This document shows, in pieces, positions 42,511-51,318 of a stretch of 64,000 nt of DNA; position 1 is the stretch's first letter, and every line of letters starts with the position of its first letter. The notes under the pieces are model-generated. The model saw only the letters and a program-made list of their open reading frames with translations, was not told the DNA's origin and ran no database searches. The stretch spans positions 1,736,001 through 1,800,000 of the forward strand of contig NZ_CP154853.1 in assembly GCF_047302405.1 (NCBI RefSeq). Direction: 5' to 3'. Made by a program: the position numbers and the translations under genes. The DNA is from Alkalihalobacillus sp047302405. Lineage in GTDB: Bacteria > Bacillota > Bacilli > Bacillales > Bacillaceae_D.

Positions 42511-44225
42511 ATCGTCCTCCCTTGCTGGACATCAACCATTTCTCGGTACATTTTATCTTGTCGCCATAACTCTTCATGTGTACCGATTGCCCGAATCGCT
42601 CCAGCTTCAAGTAAAATAATTTTATCGGCAGAACGAATCGTATACAAACGATGGGCTACCGTAATAACGGTCGATTGTTCGGATAGTTTTTGCATTGATG
42701 TTTGTAAAATCCGCTCTGTTTGTAAATCCAATCCAGTCGTTGGTTCATCAAAGAGGATAATGGCTGGTTTTTTCAAAAAGGCTCTCGCCATTAAGACTCG
42801 TTGCTTTTCCCCTCCAGAAAGGCCACGCCCTCCTTCACCGATGCTCGTCTGCAGTCCATTTGGCAAGGATTGAATCCATTCATAGATTCCCGCTTCTTCA
42901 GCGGCCAATTTAATTTCATGTTGAGAATGTTTTTGACTAGAACCTAATGAGATATTCTCTTCAATCGTGCCTGAAAATAAATACGCATCTTGAGTAATAT
43001 AGCTTAGCTTGTCAAACCAAGCTTTCTCTGAGACTTGATGCTGCGAGAGACCATTGATAAGATAAGAACCGCTATTAAGTGGAAATAAACCAGAAAGAAC
43101 ATTTAATAAAGTCGATTTCCCAGCCCCTGTCGCTCCAATGATCGCCACTTTCTCGAACGGTTGAATGGAAACAGAGAGGGGCTTCGATTGAAAACCTTCG
43201 TCATATCCAAATGCTGCTTCGCTTAATTCCAGTGTAGGTGGCTGATTTTTATCTAGTTCTTCCGCTCCCCACTTCACCGGTTCACTCGTTTCCTCTAATA
43301 GTTCTTCTAATTTTTTCGCAGCTCCCATACTCGCTTTCCCTGAATGAAACGCCGAGCCAAGTTCTTTTAACTTATTAAAGAATTCTGGGGCTAATATGAG
43401 CATTAAAAATCCTGTTGCAAAAGATGTATCTTGAATAATGATCATTCGAATCGCAACTTCTAAAGCAATTAATCCGATACTAAGCATCGAAATGAATTCC
43501 AAAGCTAATGAATTCGTAAAAGCAACCTTTAATACTTCCATTGTGGCATCTCGAAAGCTTAAACTACTTTGCTTAATACGCTCTCTTTGTTGTTTCGCCC
43601 TCCCAAATAACTTTAATGTTTGTAAACCTTGCAATGTATCAAGAAAAGTACCTGAAAAGGCCGCCATTTTCGTTAATTGCTCTTTTGATTTATCGCCCGT
43701 TTTGACGCCAATAATCACCATAAAAATGGGGATAAATGGAGCGGTTATTAAGATGATAACCCCTGTCGCCCAATGCTCCACAAAAATAACGATTAAAAGG
43801 ACAAGCGGAATAATCATTGATTGAATCATTTGTGGGATATATTGACTAAAATAGCGATCAATTTCGTCTACGATATCTAAAAAATAACTCGTTCTTTCAC
43901 CTGATCTTCTTTTTACATTCGCAATGGCTGGCCGATTCGTAAAATGATCTAATAATTGCACGCGAAGATTTATTTTGACATCTGTTGCCACAGACATTCC
44001 GATTTTATTAATAGAAGAACGTAAAATCGTCCGAATCAATAAGGCGAACACTAAGATACCGATTAAATAAATGACATCAACGAATTGAACACCTTGCAAA
44101 AAAATACGATCAATAATCGTCACGATCAAATACCCTTGGCCAAGAATCGCGATTGACACCCCAAATGCCAATACAGCCATTAGGAGGAGATTTTTTCGAT
44201 ATTGTGCGAGCATCTTCTTTAACAT
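42507..44225 (-). CDS. cydD: Thiol reductant ABC exporter subunit CydD
   Basis: The protein has 572 residues from the ATG at 44223-44225, which follows AGGAGG. An upstream ATG is 15 codons earlier and precedes the ribosome binding site. It has six membrane helices, then Walker A GATGAGKST, signature LSGGEKQRVLMARAF and Walker B IILFDEPTTGLD. It is the partner of CydC. Confidence 0.92.
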   Translation of the reverse strand: MLKKMLAQYRKNLLLMAVLAFGVSIAILGQGYLIVTIIDRIFLQGVQFVDVIYLIGILVFALLIRTILRSSINKIGMSVATDVKINLRVQLLDHFTNRPAIANVKRRSGERTSYFLDIVDEIDRYFSQYIPQMIQSMIIPLVLLIVIFVEHWATGVIILITAPFIPIFMVIIGVKTGDKSKEQLTKMAAFSGTFLDTLQGLQTLKLFGRAKQQRERIKQSSLSFRDATMEVLKVAFTNSLALEFISMLSIGLIALEVAIRMIIIQDTSFATGFLMLILAPEFFNKLKELGSAFHSGKASMGAAKKLEELLEETSEPVKWGAEELDKNQPPTLELSEAAFGYDEGFQSKPLSVSIQPFEKVAIIGATGAGKSTLLNVLSGLFPLNSGSYLINGLSQHQVSEKAWFDKLSYITQDAYLFSGTIEENISLGSSQKHSQHEIKLAAEEAGIYEWIQSLPNGLQTSIGEGGRGLSGGEKQRVLMARAFLKKPAIILFDEPTTGLDLQTERILQTSMQKLSEQSTVITVAHRLYTIRSADKIILLEAGAIRAIGTHEELWRQDKMYREMVDVQQGRTM

Positions 44226-44428
44226 TGTGAAACCCCTCCTTTTGTATTCATTACTAATTGTAATTCCCAATAATGATTATTTCTAATATAAAGGAGGGCT
44301 TTTTGATAACTTTCTTTTTTTAGACACATATACAAAGGCAATATTCTATCAAGATTAACTAATAGATCATAATCAATTATTAATATATTGGGCATAATAT
44401 TTGAAAATCTTAACTTAAAGGTGAGCGT

Positions 44429-44716
44429 ATGAAGGTATTTATAGTCCTATCCAGTCTTTTTTTTCCTTTGGTCATGTACTTTTCTCAAAAACGGTGGATG
44501 AAGTTGCGACTTCTATTTAACTTGTTTGCTATTGTATCAGCCCTTGTGTTTGGAAACATTGCCTCTTTATCGATCCATACTATTCTTAAAGATCACACTG
44601 TTTTTATGACCAATATTCACTCGCTTTTCTTAAACCCCTTTTTCTTAACATCCGGCGGGTATCTTGGGGTTTATATACTATACCGGCTCCTAAACATCAT
44701 AATTGAAGAAGCTTAA
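44429..44716 (+). CDS. Uncharacterised small membrane protein
   Basis: The 95-residue protein has about three hydrophobic segments (3-18, 28-50 and 66-90) and a short polar loop. It starts with ATG after AAAGGTGAG. No family is recognised. It is divergent from cydD. Confidence 0.55.
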   Translation: MKVFIVLSSLFFPLVMYFSQKRWMKLRLLFNLFAIVSALVFGNIASLSIHTILKDHTVFMTNIHSLFLNPFFLTSGGYLGVYILYRLLNIIIEEA

Positions 44717-44903
44717 ACTACAAAAAGGAATGCAACAACGCACTCCTCTTCAAAATATAATTCATTCTAATGACTTGCAATTTGCCACTGGAAAGGGGTA
44801 GTATGTTTCGGTGAGTGGTCTACAAAATCGAGTTGAAAACGTCTATGGAAGGATTCGATGAATTAGTTCCGTACAATCAAAGGAAAGACCGCTCACTAAC
44901 TTT

Positions 44904-45040
44904 CTATTGCTTGAAAAATATCGTCTGACTGTACAAACTTGGCTCTAACATCATGTCATTACATTCACCAACGACAGGATTCACCGTTCCAGCTGTCCGA
45001 TTTTGATACCGTAATCTCGAATTTTTTTTTGATTGAACAT
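44904..45040 (-). pseudogene. Degraded P1-family (DmpA/BapA-like) aminopeptidase
   Basis: The minus strand encodes the typical family N-terminus KKIRDYGIKIGQLERG just after an ATG at 45038-45040. In another phase it then reads TVNPVVGECNDMMLEPSLYS, which resembles an internal block of the same family, and ends at 44904. An A9 run and a large deletion separate the parts. The rest of the roughly 350-residue enzyme is missing. Confidence 0.55.
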
Positions 45041-45095
45041 CGATTCACTCGTTTGTTATTAAACGACTCATACCATTAAGTCGAACAACTCATTT

Positions 45096-45782
45096 TCAAA
45101 TAAGCCAAACTAAAATAGGGGTTATGAGTGCCCCTAATATCGCACTAAACGTCATCGCAATTGAGCTCATCGAAAGCGGAATCTCTCCATATTCAGTTGC
45201 TTTGGAAATACCTAGTGCATGCGCAGTTGTTCCAAGTGCAATACTCATCGCTTTTCGATTTTTGATCCCAACCCACTCCATGACTTTTGGGCCTATAAGA
45301 ATGCCTGAAAAACCTGCCACTAATACAAAAGCGGCGGTTAACGATGGAATACCAGATAGAGAGTTTGATATTTCTACCGCGACAGGAGCAGTGATTGATT
45401 TAGGCAACATTGACGCCATATATTCTTTTTCGATTGCGAAAAGATCGGCTAATATATACATAGAACCGATGCTTATCATAAAGCCACTTAATACCCCAGC
45501 TATTATGAACGACTTATACTGTAAAACAATTTTTCTATTTTTATATAAAGGGTAGGCTAGGGCAACAATCGCTGGTTCTAGCATCTTACTAAGCCACCTG
45601 CCACCTTCCATATAGGTTGAATAAGGGATTCCAAAAATTAATAACAAAAGGAATAAAAAAACGGTTGTTGTTAACACAGGCATTAATAATGGATGAGGGT
45701 ATTTCAAATAAATTTTACGCATGCCCCAGAAAGTAGCCAGTGTCAGAAAGATTATACTAAAAGAAATGAGAAAATTAATCAC
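45096..45782 (-). CDS. LrgB/CidB-family membrane protein
   Basis: The 228-residue protein has about seven to eight membrane helices. The family blocks are MLPKSITAPVAVEIS and GTTAHALGISKATEYG. LrgB partners LrgA in a membrane complex tied to murein hydrolase control or, in Bacillus, to pyruvate uptake. Which role applies here cannot be told. It overlaps the lrgA-like gene by 8 bp. Confidence 0.85.
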   Translation of the reverse strand: MINFLISFSIIFLTLATFWGMRKIYLKYPHPLLMPVLTTTVFLFLLLLIFGIPYSTYMEGGRWLSKMLEPAIVALAYPLYKNRKIVLQYKSFIIAGVLSGFMISIGSMYILADLFAIEKEYMASMLPKSITAPVAVEISNSLSGIPSLTAAFVLVAGFSGILIGPKVMEWVGIKNRKAMSIALGTTAHALGISKATEYGEIPLSMSSIAMTFSAILGALITPILVWLI

Positions 45783-46158
45783 TTTCCACTCCTCCTACTC
45801 GTGTGGCCTTTTTCTCAATTGACTGACAGATATGCCCAATGATAATCATGGATACAAGTGTACTCACTATAACGGAAAAAATCATCACAGCTCCAGCCAT
45901 TGATAAAAGTTCAGGGTATTCCATAATCCCTAAATTAAATGGAATGAGCAGAACCGGTAATAAAAATAAGAGAACAGCTGATCCTTTACTAACAAACCGC
46001 TCCGGAACCACTCGAAAACTTAATAAGAGTAATAAGAGAATAAAACCAATAATACTGCCTGGAATCGGCAATGAAAACCATTCTTTAATCCACATACCCA
46101 ACACGGATAACGCCATTAAAAACCCTATTTGTAAACTAACTTGTAATATGTACATCAT
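45775..46158 (-). CDS. LrgA/CidA-family holin-like membrane protein
   Basis: The 127-residue protein has four membrane helices and the family block LPIPGSIIGFILLLLLL. It lies upstream of, and overlaps, the lrgB-like partner. No LytSR two-component genes or LysR regulator are adjacent. Confidence 0.85.
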   Translation of the reverse strand: MMYILQVSLQIGFLMALSVLGMWIKEWFSLPIPGSIIGFILLLLLLSFRVVPERFVSKGSAVLLFLLPVLLIPFNLGIMEYPELLSMAGAVMIFSVIVSTLVSMIIIGHICQSIEKKATRVGGVESD

Positions 46159-46216
46159 TCACTGTCATCAAAGACAGAATCTCCTCCTTACTTATAGAAC
46201 ACTAGATTTCAAAAAA

Positions 46217-46242
46217 GGATATCCCTCCATTAAGAGATATCC
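46217..46242 (-). terminator. Terminator after the 46.3-kb small membrane gene
   Basis: GGATATC and GATATCC arms with an 11-nt loop run into six T residues on the minus strand. Confidence 0.65.
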
Positions 46243-46276
46243 AACTCCTCAATGATTCATTTTACAATTTTTATCC

Positions 46277-46465
46277 TTAGCTTAAAAGCCAAAATGTCGC
46301 AATCGTAATAATCGCAATCACCGGGATGAGAATAATATATAAAATAAGTTGATTTGAAATGCTCTTTTTTTGAGAATAACTTGTGTCTTCTTGTTTAGTC
46401 ACAAGTAAAGTAATAACAAGTCCAACAACACACACAATTGCTGCAAAAATAATTAAAAAGGTCAT
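46277..46465 (-). CDS. Small two-helix membrane protein
   Basis: The 62-residue protein has helices at about 2-22 and 40-60 joined by a polar loop (TKQEDTSYSQKKS). It has its own terminator, which supports a real gene, and AGGAGAT lies upstream of the ATG. The function is unknown. Confidence 0.55.
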   Translation of the reverse strand: MTFLIIFAAIVCVVGLVITLLVTKQEDTSYSQKKSISNQLILYIILIPVIAIITIATFWLLS

Positions 46466-46495
46466 GTTTATCTCCTATTTTCCAATCGTTTGCTT

Positions 46496-46879
46496 TTATT
46501 CAGATACTAACTTCTTCATCGTTTCAGAAAACCTATAAATACCCTCACTAACCCTCCCTACATCTTCTCTTCCGTATGTAAAGCGTACATAGCTACCTTC
46601 CATATTCCCTAAAATTTTGCCAGGCACAAAAGCAACACCATTTTTTATCGATTCTTCAATCAGTTTATTTTCATTAATTGGCTGATTCAGTTTACACCAT
46701 AAATGAATACCACCTTCAGGCAAATGATAAGATACCTTGTTATCCAAAAAATTTCTTAAACTGACGTCAAGCTCATCTCTTCTTTTCAAAAGTTCAGATC
46801 GTAACCTCTTAATATGCTCCTCTATATAAGTCGAATTTAAAAAAGAAAGCATTTTAGCCGTTTTTAAGCCCTCACCCAT
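46496..46879 (-). pseudogene. C-terminal remnant of a PLP aminotransferase (MocR or class I type)
   Basis: The 127-codon frame holds only the small C-terminal domain of a fold-type I aminotransferase: EHIKRLRSELLKRRDELD, YHLPEGGIHLWCKL and the substrate-binding Arg block GSYVRFTYG. The PLP lysine and all upstream parts are missing. The frame overlaps the end of the nitrilase gene by 16 bp, so a deletion probably fused the two. A stable product is unlikely. Confidence 0.7.
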
Positions 46880-47811
46880 TTAACTTGTTCTTGTCGTTTC
46901 TCATTAACAACAAGTGTAAAAACATCAGGCCTAGAATAATGACCAGTTCCATCAAAATCAAGTTGGTTTTTTCCAATTTCATCTAAAGAAATATCCGCGA
47001 TAATCATTTCTTCTTGACCAAAGACGGGTTCTACAAGATAATCGCCATTTGGTCCCACAATTGCACTTCCACCTCTGCACATTACTTCGGGACAATCATC
47101 TAATTCATGATAACAAACTAAATCAGTTGGATACATCTCTTTCGTCACATACTGGTTGCAGGATAAAACAAAACATCTACCTTCAGCCGCAATATGACGG
47201 ATGGTCGCTTGCCAAAGTTCTCGAGAATCCGCTGTTGGCGTAATTAAAAGTTGTACTCCTTTTTGATACATAGCGGTCCTTGCGAGCGGCATATAATTTT
47301 CCCAACAAATTAAAGCCCCAATTTTTCCATAAGGTGTGTCGAATACAGGAAGTGTACTGCCATCTCCTTCTCCCCAAACAATTCTTTCTGACCCAGTTGG
47401 TTTTAACTTTCTATGTTTACCAAGAAGTGTGCCATCAGGACCAAAAAATAACACAGTACAATATAAGGTACCATTACTCCGCTCGGTCACTCCCATTATC
47501 AAATAAACACCTGCCTTTTTTGCTGCGTCCCCTAAAAGGCGTGTTTCATCACTCGGAACAATGATAGAGTTATTTAAATAGCGTAGCCAATCTTCTCTCC
47601 CTTCTGCTGAACGACTGCCAATTTTCGTCCCAAAACTAAGTCCACGCGGATAAGCAGGTATAAAAGATTCAGGAAAAATCACAATCTTTGCTCCTTTTTC
47701 GCTTGCTTCTTCTATTAAGCTTATCGCCTTATTAATACTTCCATGTAAATCAAAAATAACAGAAGCCGCTTGTATAACAGCAACTTTTCCTTTAGAGTGG
47801 ATATCGACCAT
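46864..47811 (-). CDS. Nitrilase/carbon-nitrogen hydrolase
   Basis: The 315-residue enzyme has the catalytic triad Glu48 (FPESFIPAYP), Lys in HRKLKPTGSER and Cys in GALICWENYMPL. The CWEN context and the HRKLKPT block are those of true nitrilases, which hydrolyse nitriles to acids, rather than amidases. The C-terminal end (QVKWVRA) may be altered by the junction with the aminotransferase remnant. Confidence 0.88.
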   Translation of the reverse strand: MVDIHSKGKVAVIQAASVIFDLHGSINKAISLIEEASEKGAKIVIFPESFIPAYPRGLSFGTKIGSRSAEGREDWLRYLNNSIIVPSDETRLLGDAAKKAGVYLIMGVTERSNGTLYCTVLFFGPDGTLLGKHRKLKPTGSERIVWGEGDGSTLPVFDTPYGKIGALICWENYMPLARTAMYQKGVQLLITPTADSRELWQATIRHIAAEGRCFVLSCNQYVTKEMYPTDLVCYHELDDCPEVMCRGGSAIVGPNGDYLVEPVFGQEEMIIADISLDEIGKNQLDFDGTGHYSRPDVFTLVVNEKRQEQVKWVRA

Positions 47812-47952
47812 GCTATCACCTCAATTATTATTAAGCACTGCACCTACTATTAGTATACAAGGCAACGAACGATAAAAAACCATCCACTTACACTATATTT
47901 ATCCCATCCACTTGAGCGGGAACAAAAATTTGCTCAAATTCGATCATAAAAA

Positions 47953-47971
47953 AGCTCTATACTTAAGAGCT
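47953..47971 (-). terminator. Terminator after the threonine aldolase gene
   Basis: AGCTCT and AGAGCT arms with a 7-nt loop lead into a T tract on the minus strand, 16 bp after the stop codon. Confidence 0.7.
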
Positions 47972-47986
47972 CTTCATTAGGGTTGA

Positions 47987-49009
47987 CTACCTATCAAGTA
48001 AGACTTGTTGAATTTTCAGCAATGCCGTATTAATCTCCTCTGAACTAATATCCTTATGAGTGACAAATCGAATTTTATTTGCTCCAAACTGTCCTGCACG
48101 GATGCCTTTGCTACTTAATTTTTCTAAAAAAGCAGGTATGTTATTATTCTTTAGGCTTATTAAGATGATATTGGTATCCACCTTATTTTCTAAGGAAACT
48201 CCTTCAATATTTTGTAAGCCTTCTGCTAATAACTGAGCATGTTCATGATCTATCTGGAGTCGCTCAACATTTTCATTTAGAGCGATCAAACTAGGAGCAG
48301 CTAATACCCCGACTTGCCTTAGTCCGCCACCAAGTCGTTTCCGCCATCTTCTCGCCTCTGCAATGAAATCTAATGACCCAGCGATAATAGAGCCTACTGG
48401 TGCACCTAATCCCTTCGATAAGCAAAATTGAACCGTATCCGTATAATGAGCAAAATCTTTAACCGGAATTCCTGAAGCGACGGAAGCATTAAATAATCTC
48501 GCCCCGTCTAAATGAACTTTAATTCTTTTCGACTCAGCCAGTGAATAAATTTCTTTCATATTTTCAAGTGGAATGATCGCTCCACCTGCTTTATTATGTG
48601 TGTTTTCCAAACAAATAAGGCTCGTTCTCGGTTCATGAATATCATCACTTCTAATCGCATTCCGAACGTCCTCGATATTCAGCGCCCCTCGTTCCCCTGT
48701 CAATGTTTGAAGCTGAACACCTGCAAATGCTGACATCGCCGCCCCTTCATAAAGGAAGATATGTGATTGTGCTTCTAATATCACTTCTTCTCCCAGCTTA
48801 CAATGAACCAAACCTGCAATTTGATTTCCTTGGGTACCACTCGTTACAAATAAAGCGGATTCTTTTCCTAAAAGGTCTGCTGCTCTTTCTTCTAATGCCT
48901 TTACTGTAGGATCTTCTTGATAAACATCATCTCCTACCTCTGCTTCATACATTGCTTTTCTCATCTTTTCATCCGGTTTGGTCACTGTATCACTTCTTAA
49001 ATCGATCAT
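47987..49009 (-). CDS. ltaE: Low-specificity L-threonine aldolase
   Basis: The 340-residue fold-type I PLP enzyme cleaves L-threonine or allo-threonine to glycine and acetaldehyde. The PLP lysine is about Lys199 in FCLSKGLGAPVGS, and HLDGARLFNA holds the cofactor Asp. The start MIDLRSDTVTKP at 49009 is the family norm, and GAGGAGG lies 8 bp before it. A longer reading starts five codons earlier. Confidence 0.92.
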   Translation of the reverse strand: MIDLRSDTVTKPDEKMRKAMYEAEVGDDVYQEDPTVKALEERAADLLGKESALFVTSGTQGNQIAGLVHCKLGEEVILEAQSHIFLYEGAAMSAFAGVQLQTLTGERGALNIEDVRNAIRSDDIHEPRTSLICLENTHNKAGGAIIPLENMKEIYSLAESKRIKVHLDGARLFNASVASGIPVKDFAHYTDTVQFCLSKGLGAPVGSIIAGSLDFIAEARRWRKRLGGGLRQVGVLAAPSLIALNENVERLQIDHEHAQLLAEGLQNIEGVSLENKVDTNIILISLKNNNIPAFLEKLSSKGIRAGQFGANKIRFVTHKDISSEEINTALLKIQQVLLDR

Positions 49010-49392
49010 AGTTGGCCTCCTCAATACGAGCTAGTCATACAATTTTTAAATGTTATAAATATAAATTTATTCTACTATTATATTTCATTGCTCCGCTTAC
49101 TTAAAGGAAAACGAACAGAGAGTTAGTAGAGGAATATGAGCTCTCTCAGGGATGGAGGTATGCAGCTCCCTTCGTTTTCGATAAAGGAAAAACCGTTTAA
49201 AACTATGACCAACCAACTCCTCGAAATCTATAATAGACGCTCAACTTTTCTTCTCTCCAAAACAGGAGGCGTTAGTCTTTCTTTATACACATAAAACCAC
49301 TCCAATTTACTCATATTACTAAAGATAAAATGTTCATTTCTATTTTTTAGAAAGTGAGCAACATCAAACCAAATTTAAAAGTGGGTGCTCAG
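49010..49392. other. Intergenic region
   Basis: I see no gene. It carries the ltaE promoter region and a partly self-complementary GAGCTC...GAGCTGC stretch near 49140-49180 of unclear meaning. Confidence 0.35.
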
Positions 49393-49941
49393 ATGAGGCA
49401 AGCTGTTTTTTTAGATCGGGATGGCGTCGTAAATGAGGTGTTAACGAAAAGGGTAAAATTCGTCAATACTCCAACTGATTTTCTTTTACTTGAGGGAGTT
49501 GGAGAGTCCATAAAGCTCCTAAATGAGGCTGGTTTTCTCGTCTTTGTTGTCACAAATCAAGGAGGAGTTGGGCTTGGCTACATGAAAGAGACTATGCTCC
49601 AAAAGATTCACAAAAAAATGACTGAGGATTTATCCACATTTGGGGCCTCAGTAGATGACATTGCCTATTGCCCTCACAAACCTGATGAAGGCTGTCCATG
49701 TCGTAAACCAGAGGCACATATGTTAGTGGAATTAGCCAAAAAATATCAAGTGGATTTACACTCAAGTGTGATGGTTGGGGATCGCGAGCCAGACATACGT
49801 GCGGGACAAAGTGCCGGCTGCAAAACGGTATTAGTAAACCCACGTAGTAAAGATACCTATGACGCAGATGCCGTCTTTGATGATTTACAAGCAGCACTCC
49901 CATGGATTCTTCCAATGAAAAAAGCAGCGTCCATTGAGTGA
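49393..49941 (+). CDS. HAD-IIIA phosphatase, GmhB/HisB-like
   Basis: The protein has about 182 residues. The nucleophile motif is FLDRDGVVNE, the Ser/Thr motif is VVTNQGG, and the zinc loop is CPHKPDEGCPCRKP. The acidic pair lies in MVGDREPDI. It resembles D,D-heptose 1,7-bisphosphate phosphatase, but no heptose genes are nearby, so the substrate is open. The start is uncertain: in-frame GTG codons lie at 49354 and 49381, and none has a good ribosome binding site. Confidence 0.82.
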   Translation: MRQAVFLDRDGVVNEVLTKRVKFVNTPTDFLLLEGVGESIKLLNEAGFLVFVVTNQGGVGLGYMKETMLQKIHKKMTEDLSTFGASVDDIAYCPHKPDEGCPCRKPEAHMLVELAKKYQVDLHSSVMVGDREPDIRAGQSAGCKTVLVNPRSKDTYDADAVFDDLQAALPWILPMKKAASIE

Positions 49942-50015
49942 ACCACTATAAGCATATCTACAGCCCAGAAACAAAACAAAATTACTAAGCTTACCCAATT
50001 TGGTTACACAAATAT

Positions 50016-50054
50016 GGGGTTCTACCAACAAACCACGTAATGTTGGAGAACCCC
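50016..50054. terminator. Hairpin between the HAD and gerC genes
   Basis: GGGGTTCTACCAACA and TGTTGGAGAACCCC pair with one bulge around a 10-nt loop. T tracts are weak on both strands. It probably ends the convergent transcripts. Confidence 0.5.
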
Positions 50055-50067
50055 CGTAAATCCAAGC

Positions 50068-51318
50068 TCATTCCACTAAACCAACTTCTTTTATATGACA
50101 ATTCACATTTACTTCAAACTTCAGATTAGAATAAAAATCACTTAATTCTATATGATGAAAATTATTTGAATTGAACTTGAGCCCTAATCCAAATGGATCT
50201 AATGTTGTTTTATGTATAGTATCTAACAGTGTCTCAACTTCTTCTTGTAATTTTTTTTCGACTTTATTTTGTATGGCTTCCATTTGCTCTCTAGAAAGAC
50301 CTAATTGATTGTCCATAATCTCTTCTACATTTCCAACTAATTTAATATTAATCACCGCTGTGAACTTCCGATTTTCTTCTTGCCTAATTTTGAAATGAGC
50401 CCTTCCCTTTGTCATTTCAATCGCATAAGACCCCTCTTCTGTCAAAATGTTTGTACTTCCACTCTTAATACCTAAAGTCAAAAGTCTAAATAGTTCAGAT
50501 TCCCTCGGCGAAAGTTTCGATTCCATTCCCACTTTACTAAAAAGAGCAATGGAGTCAGCCTGAATGTTTTTATTTTGCACTTCCACAATGGGCATGGCAA
50601 TGTTGATTCCTAATTCCGTCTCCCTTCTATATGCATCAAATAAAGTTAGTGCTTTTTCAAAAGGCGAGTCTGTGCTACTTTCTTCAAACATTAAAAATAA
50701 ATAACTACCTGCTATTTGTTCTATTTTAGGTCTAAGTTCTAATACTTGATGGGCGGTTGGAACAGCAACACCTAAATAAGCTGTTCTTTGTATATCTGGT
50801 CTTCTTATAAAGTAATCTAATAAAGGTTGAATATCCTCGCTAGCAATTTCTTCACCAATTAGAATCGTTTTTGCATGTCCATAAAATAGTTCTTTATCTG
50901 ACATAGACTTCATATGTTTTAAAGCTTCTGAGATAGAATTGGCATCAAAGGATAGTAAGGTAAATTCGGCTCCCGTAGTCGCTGGATCACCTGTTGAAAG
51001 TGAAATCTTGAGCGTCACTTTATATTTTTTTTCAATATTATCCGATTCATCAATTCCGATTGCCGTAACAAATGCACGTTTATCAATATCCTTAAATGCA
51101 CATCCATTTAAAAAAATCGGGATGAGCAGTAATGACAAAAGAATAAGTATTATGTTTTTATTTGCTTTTTGGAAGCGTAAAAAAGAAGGCCTAATAAAGA
51201 TAGGTCTGAAATAATTCGGAAAATAAAAAAGTAATGAAAGAACTTTAACAAACTGAATTCTTCGAGATAATATTGAGTCATTAATCCTGATAATACAATA
51301 ATGAATAGGACAATCCAT
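50068..51318 (-). CDS. Spore germination protein GerC-type lipoprotein (start uncertain)
   Basis: The Ger(x)C lipoprotein is the third subunit of a germinant receptor. The lipobox LFLNGC-like stretch (IPIFLNGCAFKDID) and the full GerAC fold follow. The only in-frame ATG (51316-51318) lies 166 bp inside the B-subunit gene, which would put a long hydrophobic leader before the signal peptide. No ATG, GTG or TTG is found just before the signal. Instead an ATA overlaps the B-subunit stop as ATAA, where ATGA is usual. The true start is therefore in doubt, and the gene may be weakly or not expressed. Confidence 0.8.
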   Translation of the reverse strand: MDCPIHYCIIRINDSILSRRIQFVKVLSLLFYFPNYFRPIFIRPSFLRFQKANKNIILILLSLLLIPIFLNGCAFKDIDKRAFVTAIGIDESDNIEKKYKVTLKISLSTGDPATTGAEFTLLSFDANSISEALKHMKSMSDKELFYGHAKTILIGEEIASEDIQPLLDYFIRRPDIQRTAYLGVAVPTAHQVLELRPKIEQIAGSYLFLMFEESSTDSPFEKALTLFDAYRRETELGINIAMPIVEVQNKNIQADSIALFSKVGMESKLSPRESELFRLLTLGIKSGSTNILTEEGSYAIEMTKGRAHFKIRQEENRKFTAVINIKLVGNVEEIMDNQLGLSREQMEAIQNKVEKKLQEEVETLLDTIHKTTLDPFGLGLKFNSNNFHHIELSDFYSNLKFEVNVNCHIKEVGLVE

